A stretch of DNA of 64,000 nucleotides from Streptomyces sp. CB02923 (GTDB lineage: Bacteria > Actinomycetota > Actinomycetes > Streptomycetales > Streptomycetaceae): assembly GCF_001905005.1 (NCBI RefSeq), contig NZ_LWKZ01000026.1, forward strand, positions 509,852-573,851, given 5' to 3'. Below the pieces are notes generated by a model that searched no databases, was not told the origin of the DNA, and saw only the letters and a list, made by a program, of their open reading frames with translations. This document shows, piece after piece, positions 23,815-31,692 of the stretch (position 1 is the stretch's first letter; every line of letters begins with the position of its first letter). The translations under genes and the position numbers were made by a program.

Positions 23815-24993
23815 TCATCCCAGACTGATCCTGTTTCCGGCGGAGATCTCCGCGCCGACCACGCCCGAGCCGGCATAGCGGACGTTGTTTCCCGTGGCCG
23901 TCCCGCCGGAACAGGAGGTGAACAGTATCGCGGTCCCGTCGCCGCCCCGGCTGTATTTCACGATGTTCCCGGTGACCACTCCCTCGTGGACGTACTGCAG
24001 CGCAATGCCGTGGGAACTGGCCCAGTCGCGGATGATGTTCCCGGAGACGACGATGTTCTCCATCGGTGTGTCCGACATCCCGTATATGCCGATGGTGGCG
24101 TAGCGGGGCCCTTGGCCCGGTTGTTTCTCCAGCCCCATGTGCGTCAGGACATTGTGCGCGATGACGATGTCCTCGGTCTGCGACCAGAACCACGACTGGT
24201 ACTGCGCGGAGGGATCCATCTGCACCTGGATTCCGCTGTTGCAGTCCTCCATGATGTTGTTCGAGATGACCGCGTGGCGCCAGTTGTGTGCGCGGACGGC
24301 GTAGTTCCTGGCGTTGGTGATCCTGTTGTTCACCACGCGCAGACCGTCGTGGAAACGGCCGGGGAAGGTGGCCGTGTGCGTGCCCACCAGCGCTCCGTAC
24401 CCGTCGGCCGAGCAGCCGTCGACGACGATGTTGGCGCTGTGCGTGCCGTCCGGCGCCTCCTGGACCTCGATCGCCTCGGAGAAGAACCGGGTGGGCGTGG
24501 TGGCCCGGAAACGCCGGAAGACGCAGTTGCGCGCCGTTCCGTTGCGGATGCCGTGGAACTCGATCGCGTGCCAGTCCGGGATGTTCTCCACCACCAGGTC
24601 CTCGTAGAGGATGTTCTCGGCGGAGCAGAAGGCGAACATGTCCAGCGGCAGCGTGTTGTTCGCGCCACCGTCCCATAATCCACCGCGGATGCTGATGTTG
24701 GACGCGCCGTTGTAGCCGTCGTGGGAGAAACCGCCGCCCCAGAGAGTGTCGATGGCGGAGGTGTCGCTGCGGAAGATGTGGGCGCCGTATGCGATCACGG
24801 TCAGATTTCCCGGTTCCGGTACCACTGTTCCCGTGCTGTGCATCCGGTAACGCCCCGGGGGAATCACCAAGGTCCCCCCGCCGGCGGCGCAGATGGTGGT
24901 CACCGCGTTCTGCAGGAGGGCCGCCGCGTCGACGAGGCCCTGCGGATCGGCACCGAAATGGTCGACGAAATTCCACTTCCCCGTGTCCGTCAT
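23815..24993 (-). CDS. Right-handed parallel beta-helix (pectate lyase-like) protein
   Basis: A 392-aa protein. The N-terminal FVDHFGADPQGLVDAAALLQ and GGGTLVIPPGRY are typical of pectin-lyase-fold proteins. Many Asn/Gly/Val-rich rungs follow (for example ISIRGGLWDGG, NIVVDGCSADG, AVISNNIMEDC, VVTGNIVKYSRGGDG). The fold binds or cleaves polysaccharides or forms tail-spike-like stalks. No signal peptide or catalytic motif is recognisable, so the location and activity are open. It contains one TTA codon (residue 106, at 24676-24678), which implies bldA dependence. The ATG at 24993 lacks a clear ribosome binding site; upstream in-frame starts are no better. Confidence 0.78.
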   Translation of the reverse strand: MTDTGKWNFVDHFGADPQGLVDAAALLQNAVTTICAAGGGTLVIPPGRYRMHSTGTVVPEPGNLTVIAYGAHIFRSDTSAIDTLWGGGFSHDGYNGASNISIRGGLWDGGANNTLPLDMFAFCSAENILYEDLVVENIPDWHAIEFHGIRNGTARNCVFRRFRATTPTRFFSEAIEVQEAPDGTHSANIVVDGCSADGYGALVGTHTATFPGRFHDGLRVVNNRITNARNYAVRAHNWRHAVISNNIMEDCNSGIQVQMDPSAQYQSWFWSQTEDIVIAHNVLTHMGLEKQPGQGPRYATIGIYGMSDTPMENIVVSGNIIRDWASSHGIALQYVHEGVVTGNIVKYSRGGDGTAILFTSCSGGTATGNNVRYAGSGVVGAEISAGNRISLG

Positions 24994-25454
24994 GCCTGCA
25001 TGATTACGCCGGGCGGCCGGAAACGTAAGACATCGAAAGGCGGCAGTTGCGGCACCAACCACCGCAGCCCCGGCCCCGTCCGGGGCTGCGGTACTCCGGG
25101 CGCGCCGTCGCCACCGCCACCGTCACGCGCCCTCCAGCGCCGCCGGCCCGACGCGGAGACACGGCAGCGTAACGGCGCCCATCGGGTGTACCGAAACCAC
25201 GGAAAACCAGGGACGCTTGGCGACAACGACACCTCTGCCCCATCCCGGTCCCTTCCTGCCCGTGCCCCACTTCGGAGCCCTGATGCCATCGACCGGCGGC
25301 CTGCTGCGCGGCAGCCGAGCTGCGCGAAGGCGCTCGTGAACACCCACCGATGCCACCGGCCCCGTACGCGGGCACCACCTCCCGTCGGCGGCCCAGCGAC
25401 CGCCCCGCCTTCGTCCCGTCTTCCTGCCTTTCCTTTCCTGTGCGGAGATTCCCG
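24994..25454. other. Divergent intergenic region, beta-helix / permease
   Basis: A 461-bp gap between divergent starts. It contains a clear hairpin (25061-25092) and the permease ribosome binding site GGAG just before 25455. Open frames cross it, but none has a family match or a convincing start, so I call no gene here. Confidence 0.5.
25061..25092. terminator. Hairpin in the beta-helix/permease intergenic region
   Basis: Arms 25061-25073 and 25080-25092 pair over 13 bp with a six-base loop. The location between two divergent genes is odd for a terminator. It may insulate the two transcription units or end an unseen short transcript. Confidence 0.5.
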
Positions 25455-27023
25455 ATGCGTACTTCGGCAAGAACGATGCGTCATTCGGTAAGAACACGGC
25501 GCCGACGGCCCGGGCCACCGAGCGACGGACGCCATCAGCACGAGGACGAACGTCTTCTCCATACGCTCGGCTACTCCCAGCAACTGCGTCGGCGGATGGG
25601 CGCTTTCGGCAACTTCGCCGCGTCCCTGTCCGCTATTTCGATCATGTCCGGCGCCTTGTTGCTCTTCGGCTACGGCCTGAACTCCGGGGGTCCCGCGGTG
25701 GTGATGTGGGGGTGGCTCGCCATCGGGCCGCTGGTGCTGTGCCTGGCGGCGGCCCTGGCCGAGATCACCTCCCGCTACCCCACCAGCGGCGGCCTGTACT
25801 ACATGGCCCGCCAGCTCGGCGGTGAGCGGTGGAGCTGGTACACCGGCTGGCTCAACCTCCTGGGCCTGCTGGCCGGAATCGCGGCCCAGGACTACGGCAT
25901 CGCGACCTTCACCGCCGCCTGGGCGAACCTGCAGTTCGGCCATGTGCCCACGCCGGGCTCCCTGCTGGTCGTGTACGCGATCGTCCTCGTGCTGCACGCG
26001 GTCCTGAACCTGTTCGGCGCACGGCTGATGAACGCCCTCACCTCCCTGAGCGCGTGGTGGCACCTGGCCGGAGCCGTCGTCATCATCGGCGCCCTGGCGC
26101 TCGTCCCCTCCCACCACCAGCCGGCCGGCTTCGTGTTCACCGAGTTCACCAACAACACCGGCTGGAGCTCCCCCACGTACGTGATCCTGCTGGGCATGCT
26201 GCTGCCGTGCTTCGCCCTGGCCGGCTACGACACCTCGGCCCACCTCAGCGAGGAGACCAGCCGGGCCTCCGTCGCCGCGGCGCGCGGCATCGTCCGCTCG
26301 GTGGCGGTGTCCTGGATCGCCGGCGGCATCCTGCTGGCGGCGCTGCTGTTCGCCGTCCAGGACTACGCCGCGACACTGGCCGGCCCGACCGGCGTGCCGG
26401 TGGCGCAGATCTTCTTGGACGCGCTGGGCGTGGCGACGGCGAAGGCCCTGCTGCTGGTGATCATCGTGGCCCAGTTCCTGTGCGGCTACACCGTGACCGC
26501 CGCCGCCTCGCGCATGATCTACGCGTTCTCCCGGGACGGCGCCCTGCCGGGCTCGGCCCGCTGGCGGCAGGTCAGCCGCCGTACCGCCGTACCGGCCAAC
26601 GCCGTCTGGCTCGCCGTCATCGTCGCCTTCGTCCTCGCCCTGCCGTCCCTGTACTCCGCCTCCGCGTTCTCCGCGGTGACCGCCATCTCGGTCGTCGGCT
26701 TCACCCCGGCCTACGCCATCCCGGTCCTGCTGCGGCTGCGCCACCGCGACAAGTGGACGCACGGGCCCTGGCACCTGGGCCGCTTCAGCCGGCCGATCGG
26801 CTGGACAGCGGTGGTGTGGGCAGCCGCGGTGACGGTGCTGTTCCTGCTGCCGCAGACCAGCCCGGTCGCCGCCGCCACCTTCAACTACACACCGGTCGCC
26901 ACGCTGGTGGCCCTCGCGCTGGCCGCCCTGTGGTGGCGCATCGGGCGCCGCTCCTACGACGTGCCCCGATCGGGCGACCCAGCCAACCATCAGGACAACG
27001 CGTCCGAAAGCGTCATCCGATGA
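25455..27023 (+). CDS. APC-superfamily amino acid permease
   Basis: A 522-aa integral membrane protein with about twelve hydrophobic segments. The APC signature is clear: FGNFAASLSAISIMSGALLLFGYGL at the first helix, EITSRYPTSGGLYYMARQLGG after the third, then GYDTSAHLSEETSRAS and SRMIYAFSRDGALPGS. The style fits the GABA/choline-type bacterial permeases (BAT1/UGA4 group). It would import an amino acid or related amine with protons. The basic, Arg-rich N terminus is unusual but has a GGAG site before the ATG at 25455. Its stop overlaps an ATG (27020-27023), so the GNAT gene downstream may be coupled. Confidence 0.88.
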   Translation: MRTSARTMRHSVRTRRRRPGPPSDGRHQHEDERLLHTLGYSQQLRRRMGAFGNFAASLSAISIMSGALLLFGYGLNSGGPAVVMWGWLAIGPLVLCLAAALAEITSRYPTSGGLYYMARQLGGERWSWYTGWLNLLGLLAGIAAQDYGIATFTAAWANLQFGHVPTPGSLLVVYAIVLVLHAVLNLFGARLMNALTSLSAWWHLAGAVVIIGALALVPSHHQPAGFVFTEFTNNTGWSSPTYVILLGMLLPCFALAGYDTSAHLSEETSRASVAAARGIVRSVAVSWIAGGILLAALLFAVQDYAATLAGPTGVPVAQIFLDALGVATAKALLLVIIVAQFLCGYTVTAAASRMIYAFSRDGALPGSARWRQVSRRTAVPANAVWLAVIVAFVLALPSLYSASAFSAVTAISVVGFTPAYAIPVLLRLRHRDKWTHGPWHLGRFSRPIGWTAVVWAAAVTVLFLLPQTSPVAAATFNYTPVATLVALALAALWWRIGRRSYDVPRSGDPANHQDNASESVIR

Positions 27024-27133
27024 CTCCAACACCGCTTGTCACACGTACAGTTCCCACTGACCCGGAGGCGCCGGAGTCGTCCACCGTCCACTCAGGGGCC
27101 TTCACCAGTCCAACGGTTCATGGAGGGGGTACG

Positions 27134-27934
27134 GTGACCGGTCTCACGGAGTCCGTCGAATCGGTACAGCAGCTCGCCGCGGCCTGGCGTGCCATGGTGC
27201 TCGACCGCGAGGCGGACGCGGATGTGCGTGACCTCCCGGGCATCTCCGTCCGCTGGGCCGACTGCCGGTTCGTGTTCTGGAACTGCATCACCCTGACCGG
27301 CACGGGCACCGGAGCAGAGGCCGTCGGACAGCGTCTGAGCCAGGCTGCGGACATCATGCGCGCGAAGAAATACCCGGGCTTCCTCTGGCTCTTCGAAGAC
27401 CTTCTCGACGACGAGGCCCGCTCCGCGTTGAGGGCGTCGGCCGAGCAGGCAGGCCTTCGGTACGCATTTCCCGGCAGGGGCATGGCCGCGGATCTGCTCC
27501 CGGCCCCCGAGCCGGTCCACCCCGACCTGACGTTCACGCGCGTGACCACCGACGCGCAGGTGCTGGCCTACGCGGATCTCAACTCGCGCGCCTACGGTTT
27601 TCCCTTGGAGGAGGGCCGCGACGGCCTCGCCGGATCCGCGTTCTGGAAGAACGAGGCGTACGCCTACCTGGGCATGCGCGGCGACACACCGGTGACGTGC
27701 GCCGCTACGGTCGCCGTGGAAGGCCGCCTCTTCGTCGCGCTCGTTGCCACCGACCCGCAGTGGGAGCGCAGGGGCTACGGCGAGGCGGTCACGCGCAAGG
27801 CGCTGTACGAGGGGGCGCGGGCCACCGGGCTGACCCGCGCCACTTTGCACGCGACCGCAGCCGGGGCCCCCGTGTATCCACGGATCGGTTTCCGGCCGAA
27901 CTCACCCATCCACTTCTACGGCCTGGCGGACTGA
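27134..27934 (+). CDS. GNAT-family N-acetyltransferase
   Basis: A 266-aa protein whose C-terminal half is a GNAT domain: TRVTTDAQVLAYADLNSRAYGFP, the acetyl-CoA loop ATDPQWERRGYGEAVTRKAL, and ATAAGAPVYPRIGF at the end. It probably acetylates a small amine. I chose the GTG at 27134 because GGAGGGGG lies just upstream. An ATG at 27020 overlapping the permease stop (ATGA) would add 38 low-complexity residues and couple translation to the permease. Both starts are possible. The pairing with an amino-acid permease hints at modification of the imported compound; this is inference. Confidence 0.8.
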   Translation: MTGLTESVESVQQLAAAWRAMVLDREADADVRDLPGISVRWADCRFVFWNCITLTGTGTGAEAVGQRLSQAADIMRAKKYPGFLWLFEDLLDDEARSALRASAEQAGLRYAFPGRGMAADLLPAPEPVHPDLTFTRVTTDAQVLAYADLNSRAYGFPLEEGRDGLAGSAFWKNEAYAYLGMRGDTPVTCAATVAVEGRLFVALVATDPQWERRGYGEAVTRKALYEGARATGLTRATLHATAAGAPVYPRIGFRPNSPIHFYGLAD

Positions 27935-28050
27935 AGCCCGGCGGGCTGGGGCTGGCGGTCCGGAGCCCTGCGCGCCGGGCCGCCGACGCCTGAGCTATTG
28001 CTGCTGGTCAGCAGGCAACGGCGCGGTGGGCAACGGCGCGCTTCGGTCCC

Positions 28051-28056
28051 TACAGT
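28051..28056 (+). promoter_or_regulatory. Candidate -10 for a leaderless methyltransferase message
   Basis: TACAGT ends six bases before the ATG at 28063, and no ribosome binding site is present. This fits transcription starting at the ATG. A -35 element is not obvious. Confidence 0.45.
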
Positions 28057-28062
28057 GCCCGT

Positions 28063-28734
28063 ATGAACGACAGTTCCCGTATGAACAACGGCACCGCCGA
28101 GACTCCCGGGCATGCCCGTCATGTGCCTGACGCATCCAGTCAGGTACATGACGTACAGGAGTTCTTCGCGTCCCGCGCGCACGACTGGGACGCGAAGTTC
28201 CCCGACGACGGTCCCGCCTACCAGGCGGGGGTCGCCGCGATGGAGCTGCGCGCGGGCGACCGGGTCCTGGACGCGGGCTGCGGTACCGGGAGGGCCCTGC
28301 CCGCCCTGCGGGCCGCCGTCGGGCCGGGCGGGACGGTGCTGGGCGCCGACCTGACGCCCGAGATGCTGGCGGCAGGCGTGCGGGCCGGACGCGGACACCT
28401 GGCGTCCCTGCTGCTCGCCGACGTGCACCGGCTCCCGCTGCCGGACGCCTCGCTCGACGCCGTCTTCGCTGCCGGGCTGCTGTCCCACCTGGCCGAACCC
28501 GGGCCGGGTCTCGCCGAACTGGCCCGGACCGTACGGCCCGGAGGCCGGCTGGCGCTGTTCCACCCGGTCGGCCGCGCCGCTCTGGCGGCGCGGAAGGGGC
28601 GCCGGCTCACGCCCGGGGACGTACGGGCCGAGCCCAACCTGCGCCCGCTGCTGGAGCGCTCCGGGTGGGACCTGGTGCGCTACGTGGACGAGGACGCGCG
28701 CTATCTGGCGATGGCCGTGCGTCAGGAGATGTGA
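28063..28734 (+). CDS. Class I SAM-dependent methyltransferase
   Basis: A 223-aa methyltransferase of the ubiE/MT11 type. Motif I is VLDAGCGTGRALPALRAAVG, then VLGADLTPEML, an acidic LLADVHRLPLPDASLDAVFAAG, and ARTVRPGGRLALFHPVG. The first 35 residues look unstructured. The start may be the ATG at 28063 or the in-frame one at 28081, whose surrounding CCGTATGAAC is repeated. The substrate is unknown. It stands alone between the GNAT gene and a convergent DUF2236 gene; I see no good terminator hairpin in the 92 bp after it. Confidence 0.85.
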   Translation: MNDSSRMNNGTAETPGHARHVPDASSQVHDVQEFFASRAHDWDAKFPDDGPAYQAGVAAMELRAGDRVLDAGCGTGRALPALRAAVGPGGTVLGADLTPEMLAAGVRAGRGHLASLLLADVHRLPLPDASLDAVFAAGLLSHLAEPGPGLAELARTVRPGGRLALFHPVGRAALAARKGRRLTPGDVRAEPNLRPLLERSGWDLVRYVDEDARYLAMAVRQEM

Positions 28735-28826
28735 GACGCCTTCTCCACAGTGACCTGGCCCTCGAACCGGCCTTGGAACCAGTCCTCTAACCGGTCCGCT
28801 TCACCGGGGGGGGACGCCTCGGTGGC

Positions 28827-29702
28827 TCAGTGCGGCACGGGGCAGCCGCCCGCGGGGCGCCCCTGGGGGAAGGTGCCGAGGTCGGCGATGGTGTAGCCGT
28901 TCGGGTAGCTCTTGATCTCCGGGTTCTGGCGGGCGTAGTGCGGACGGCGGCGCGGCGGGAGCAGGCGGACGGACTTGGCGCGCAGCCGCAGCGCGCCGCG
29001 CACCGCCGCTTTGACGGCCGGCTTGGGACGCTCGTAACGGAAGGCGTCCAGCAGGGCGTCGTCCAGCAGTGCCATGCTCGCGCCGCGCACCACCGGGGCC
29101 AGCGGGCCGTACCAGTCCGCCATCAGGCTGAGCGTGGCGTCGGACACCCGCCGCCCGCCCTCGTCCCAGCCGAAGTGGGCATCCTCGTAGTCGTCCAGAC
29201 AGCGTTCGAATTCCTGGAAGCCCTGCGGGATACCGCTGATACCCATGTGGCGCCCGAGGGTGCGGTAGTAGACGGCCGAGGCGTGCTTCTCGTGCGCGCT
29301 CAGCCGCCGCCACCCGTACAGATCCAGCCAGCGTTTGGGTACCACGACGAACGTGCACAGCACGTACCGCATGTCGTCGTCGGTGATGTCGTAACTGCGG
29401 TGCATCTGGTTGATCCGGCGGATCGCGGTCCGGCCGTCCTCGGTGTCGAAGCCGTGCTCCACCACCGTGTCCAGGAGAAGCGCGGTGTCGTCATAGCGCT
29501 TTTGCGTACGGTCCGTCAGCTCGGCGGTCTCGGCCAGCAGTCGGCCGATGCTGGGAACGGCGTAGGTCCGGTAGAGCGCCAGCTCCAGGGCGCGCGCGAC
29601 ATCCCACGGGAATTCGTACGTCGTGGTGATGCGGTGGATACGCAGGAAGTCCCGCTCCGGATCCAGTCGCCGGATCTCCTTCAGCCAGTCATATCGCCGC
29701 AC
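28827..29702 (-). CDS. Oxygenase MpaB-family / DUF2236 protein
   Basis: A 291-aa protein matching the DUF2236 (MpaB/latex-clearing-protein-like) family by its pattern: RRYDWLKEIRRLDPERDFLRIHRITTTYEFPWD at the N terminus, then a helical domain with HEKHASAVYYRTLGRHMGI. The family includes b-type haem oxygenases such as rubber oxygenase Lcp and mycophenolic acid enzyme MpaB. Haem ligands cannot be assigned with certainty here. I chose the GTG at 29702 (family N terminus starts there) with GGCAGG upstream, not the longer frame. The substrate is unknown. Confidence 0.78.
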   Translation of the reverse strand: MRRYDWLKEIRRLDPERDFLRIHRITTTYEFPWDVARALELALYRTYAVPSIGRLLAETAELTDRTQKRYDDTALLLDTVVEHGFDTEDGRTAIRRINQMHRSYDITDDDMRYVLCTFVVVPKRWLDLYGWRRLSAHEKHASAVYYRTLGRHMGISGIPQGFQEFERCLDDYEDAHFGWDEGGRRVSDATLSLMADWYGPLAPVVRGASMALLDDALLDAFRYERPKPAVKAAVRGALRLRAKSVRLLPPRRRPHYARQNPEIKSYPNGYTIADLGTFPQGRPAGGCPVPH

Positions 29703-29794
29703 CGAGAGCCTGCCCTTTCGTCGTCGAAGTTCCCATCCTAAGCACGTCGGGCACACTGGAACGACCGGCACGGGAACCGGGAATGGGGGACACG

Positions 29795-30133
29795 ATGACC
29801 GGATTCTTGCGTGGCATCTCCGGATTGTTCCGGGGACTTCGGGACTTCTTCGCCCGCGTCCGCACCGCGGTGCACCTGCCGGGCAGGGACGAGCCCCGGG
29901 CACCCGGAGTGAAGCGGCGGCACAACATCTTCGAGGCCGCGGCGGTCCATGTGGCGGCGTGCGCCGAGGACGACGACGAGCGCAGCGCCGAGGCGGCGGA
30001 GTGGGTCTCCCCGGAGGCGCTCGCCTTCGGCATCAACGAGCTGGCCTGCCGGGCGGTGATCGCGCTCGCCCGGGAGCGCAGCGAGTCCCCGCAGACGGTG
30101 GCCCGGGACCTGCTCAACCTGCCGGTGGCCTGA
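29795..30133 (+). CDS. Small hypothetical protein
   Basis: A 112-aa protein that I do not recognise. It begins with an amphipathic, Arg/Phe-rich segment (GFLRGISGLFRGLRDFFARVR), followed by an acidic middle and a helical C terminus (ALAFGINELACRAVIALARE). The start is either the ATG at 29795, with GGGGGA four bases upstream, or the in-frame ATG at 29783. It is divergent from the DUF2236 gene. GC-rich third positions support coding; nothing points to a function. Confidence 0.55.
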   Translation: MTGFLRGISGLFRGLRDFFARVRTAVHLPGRDEPRAPGVKRRHNIFEAAAVHVAACAEDDDERSAEAAEWVSPEALAFGINELACRAVIALARERSESPQTVARDLLNLPVA

Positions 30134-30336
30134 AAGCCCGGGTCCGGAAGACCTGTGGTCGCCCGGTCGGTGGCGTACGACTGGTGACAAGCTGCCGCCC
30201 GGCCAACTAGGGTGCGCCGACGACTGATCGGAACGATCGGTCCGGTTCGGGTCCGGCGCGGGCCGGCCCGGGGACCGTGGCCGGTGACGCCGGGCTGAGC
30301 CGGGCGGATCAGAGCGCATCGGATGGGGAGGCCCGG

Positions 30337-31164
30337 GTGTCGACCGAGAGCGCCGGTACGTCCACGGCCGGAAACGCCGGCGGGGTCGCCCCCGAGAGCG
30401 TCGACGAGGACCAGTTGCTCGTCCTGACGGCGGTGTTGCTGACGCCCGCGCAGTTCCCGAGCGTGCTGGGCGACGACTACCCGGAGGTGTGCGCCGGGCT
30501 CGGCCTCGAACCGTACGGGCAAGGGTACGGGCTGGTGCTCGGCCAGGACGGGCACGGTGCGCGCTGGACGGTGGTGACGGACGACGCCTCGCTCGTCGCG
30601 TGCGCCGTCGCGGCCTGGGACTGCGGGATGGAGTACGACCTCTCGCCGGACGAGGGCAGCGTGGTCGAAGCGCTGCCCGGCTGGCCGCTCACGCTCGCCG
30701 TGGCGGCGCCGGGGGTGCCGGCGCCGCACGACCCGGAGCCGGAGGAGGGCGGTCCGGCCGTGCTCAGAGCGCCGGACGCCGCGCAGTGGGGGCCCGCGCA
30801 GCGGCGGCTGGGTGCGGACGAGATCGCGCTGCAGTGGGCGGTCTGGCGCGAACAGGTCGAGGGGGAGGTCACGTTCGTCGATCCGGGGGCCCGGCCGCAT
30901 GCCGGAGTGCAGCGGGCACTGGCCGAGGCGCGCGGTTACGTGGCGGCGCCTCCGCCGCCGGGGCGGGTCCGCTCGTCCTTCGCCGCCGGTGAGGCCCGTA
31001 CGCTGCGCGTGGACGGGCCGGGGTGGAGCATGGTGGCCCGCACCGACGACATCGCGTTCGTCCTGCTGGACGAGCAGCCGGGCGAAATCCTGCCGGTGGG
31101 CCGCGGGCCGGAGCTGCCGGGGCTGCTCCAGGCGCTGGAAGCGCTGGCGGTCCGCCCGGCCTGA
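30337..31164 (+). CDS. Hypothetical protein, ESX-1-associated/EspG-like size, function unknown
   Basis: A 275-aa acidic soluble protein. I do not recognise its family with confidence. Seen: a low-complexity Ser/Thr/Ala N terminus, a first domain around LLVLTAVLLTPAQFP and YGQGYGLVLGQDGHGARWTVVTDDASLVACAVAAWDC, an acidic Pro-rich linker, and a second domain ending in DDIAFVLLDEQPGE. The GTG at 30337 is preceded by GGGGAGG, which is better than the upstream ATG at 30277. There is no signal or membrane segment. Any resemblance to EspG-type proteins is a loose impression from size and layout only. Confidence 0.55.
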   Translation: MSTESAGTSTAGNAGGVAPESVDEDQLLVLTAVLLTPAQFPSVLGDDYPEVCAGLGLEPYGQGYGLVLGQDGHGARWTVVTDDASLVACAVAAWDCGMEYDLSPDEGSVVEALPGWPLTLAVAAPGVPAPHDPEPEEGGPAVLRAPDAAQWGPAQRRLGADEIALQWAVWREQVEGEVTFVDPGARPHAGVQRALAEARGYVAAPPPPGRVRSSFAAGEARTLRVDGPGWSMVARTDDIAFVLLDEQPGEILPVGRGPELPGLLQALEALAVRPA

Positions 31165-31320
31165 AGGCTCGCCCGAAAGTTCACCCGAAGGCCCGCCTGT
31201 GAGCCGTGGCGGCGCCCCACCCGCAGGCCGTCCGCCCACGGGTCCGCTGACGGGGACGTCGTCGCGGCCCGGCCGCCCGCCCGGCTCACGCCGCCGGACG
31301 TCCGGACACCGGCCACGGGG

Positions 31321-31503
31321 TCAGCGCCCTATCTCCTTGCGGGTCACGCGGCGCAGCCTGCGCCGCTGCGAGGGGTCCAGCGTCAGATACGCCACGGCCG
31401 GCACGCCGACCATGACCAGCACCGCCGCCCAGAACGGCAGCAGCCACAGCAGGATCACTCCCGCCGCCACGCCGCCGATGGCGACCTTTGCGTTCGTGGA
31501 CAT
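31321..31503 (-). CDS. Small membrane protein
   Basis: A 60-aa protein with two hydrophobic stretches (VAIGGVAAGVILLWLLPFWA and VLVMVGVPAVAYLTL), ending in a strongly basic cytoplasmic tail (RRRLRRVTRKEIGR). The ATG at 31503 has GAAGG close upstream. It is probably a Streptomyces-specific inner-membrane protein. No function is inferred. Confidence 0.55.
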   Translation of the reverse strand: MSTNAKVAIGGVAAGVILLWLLPFWAAVLVMVGVPAVAYLTLDPSQRRRLRRVTRKEIGR

Positions 31504-31692
31504 CCTTCACGTCCCTTCCGCGGCAGTTGCCGCGCTCTCTGTACCCCATTGAACGCCTTTCCGGCCTCACGAGTTCCATCCGTGCCGACGAACGGACCCG
31601 GCCGCCGGCAACCGGGTCGGCACCTTCCCCGGTCATGCTGTACCCTCAGGCGCTCCGGTCGCCAGTAGTCAAACTTGAGGAGTCTGCTGCAC

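Noticed and set aside
31505-31692. tRNA or small RNA gene upstream of the SNF2 gene
   Set aside because: No cloverleaf arms or conserved T-loop could be found by eye; the region is best read as a promoter and leader.
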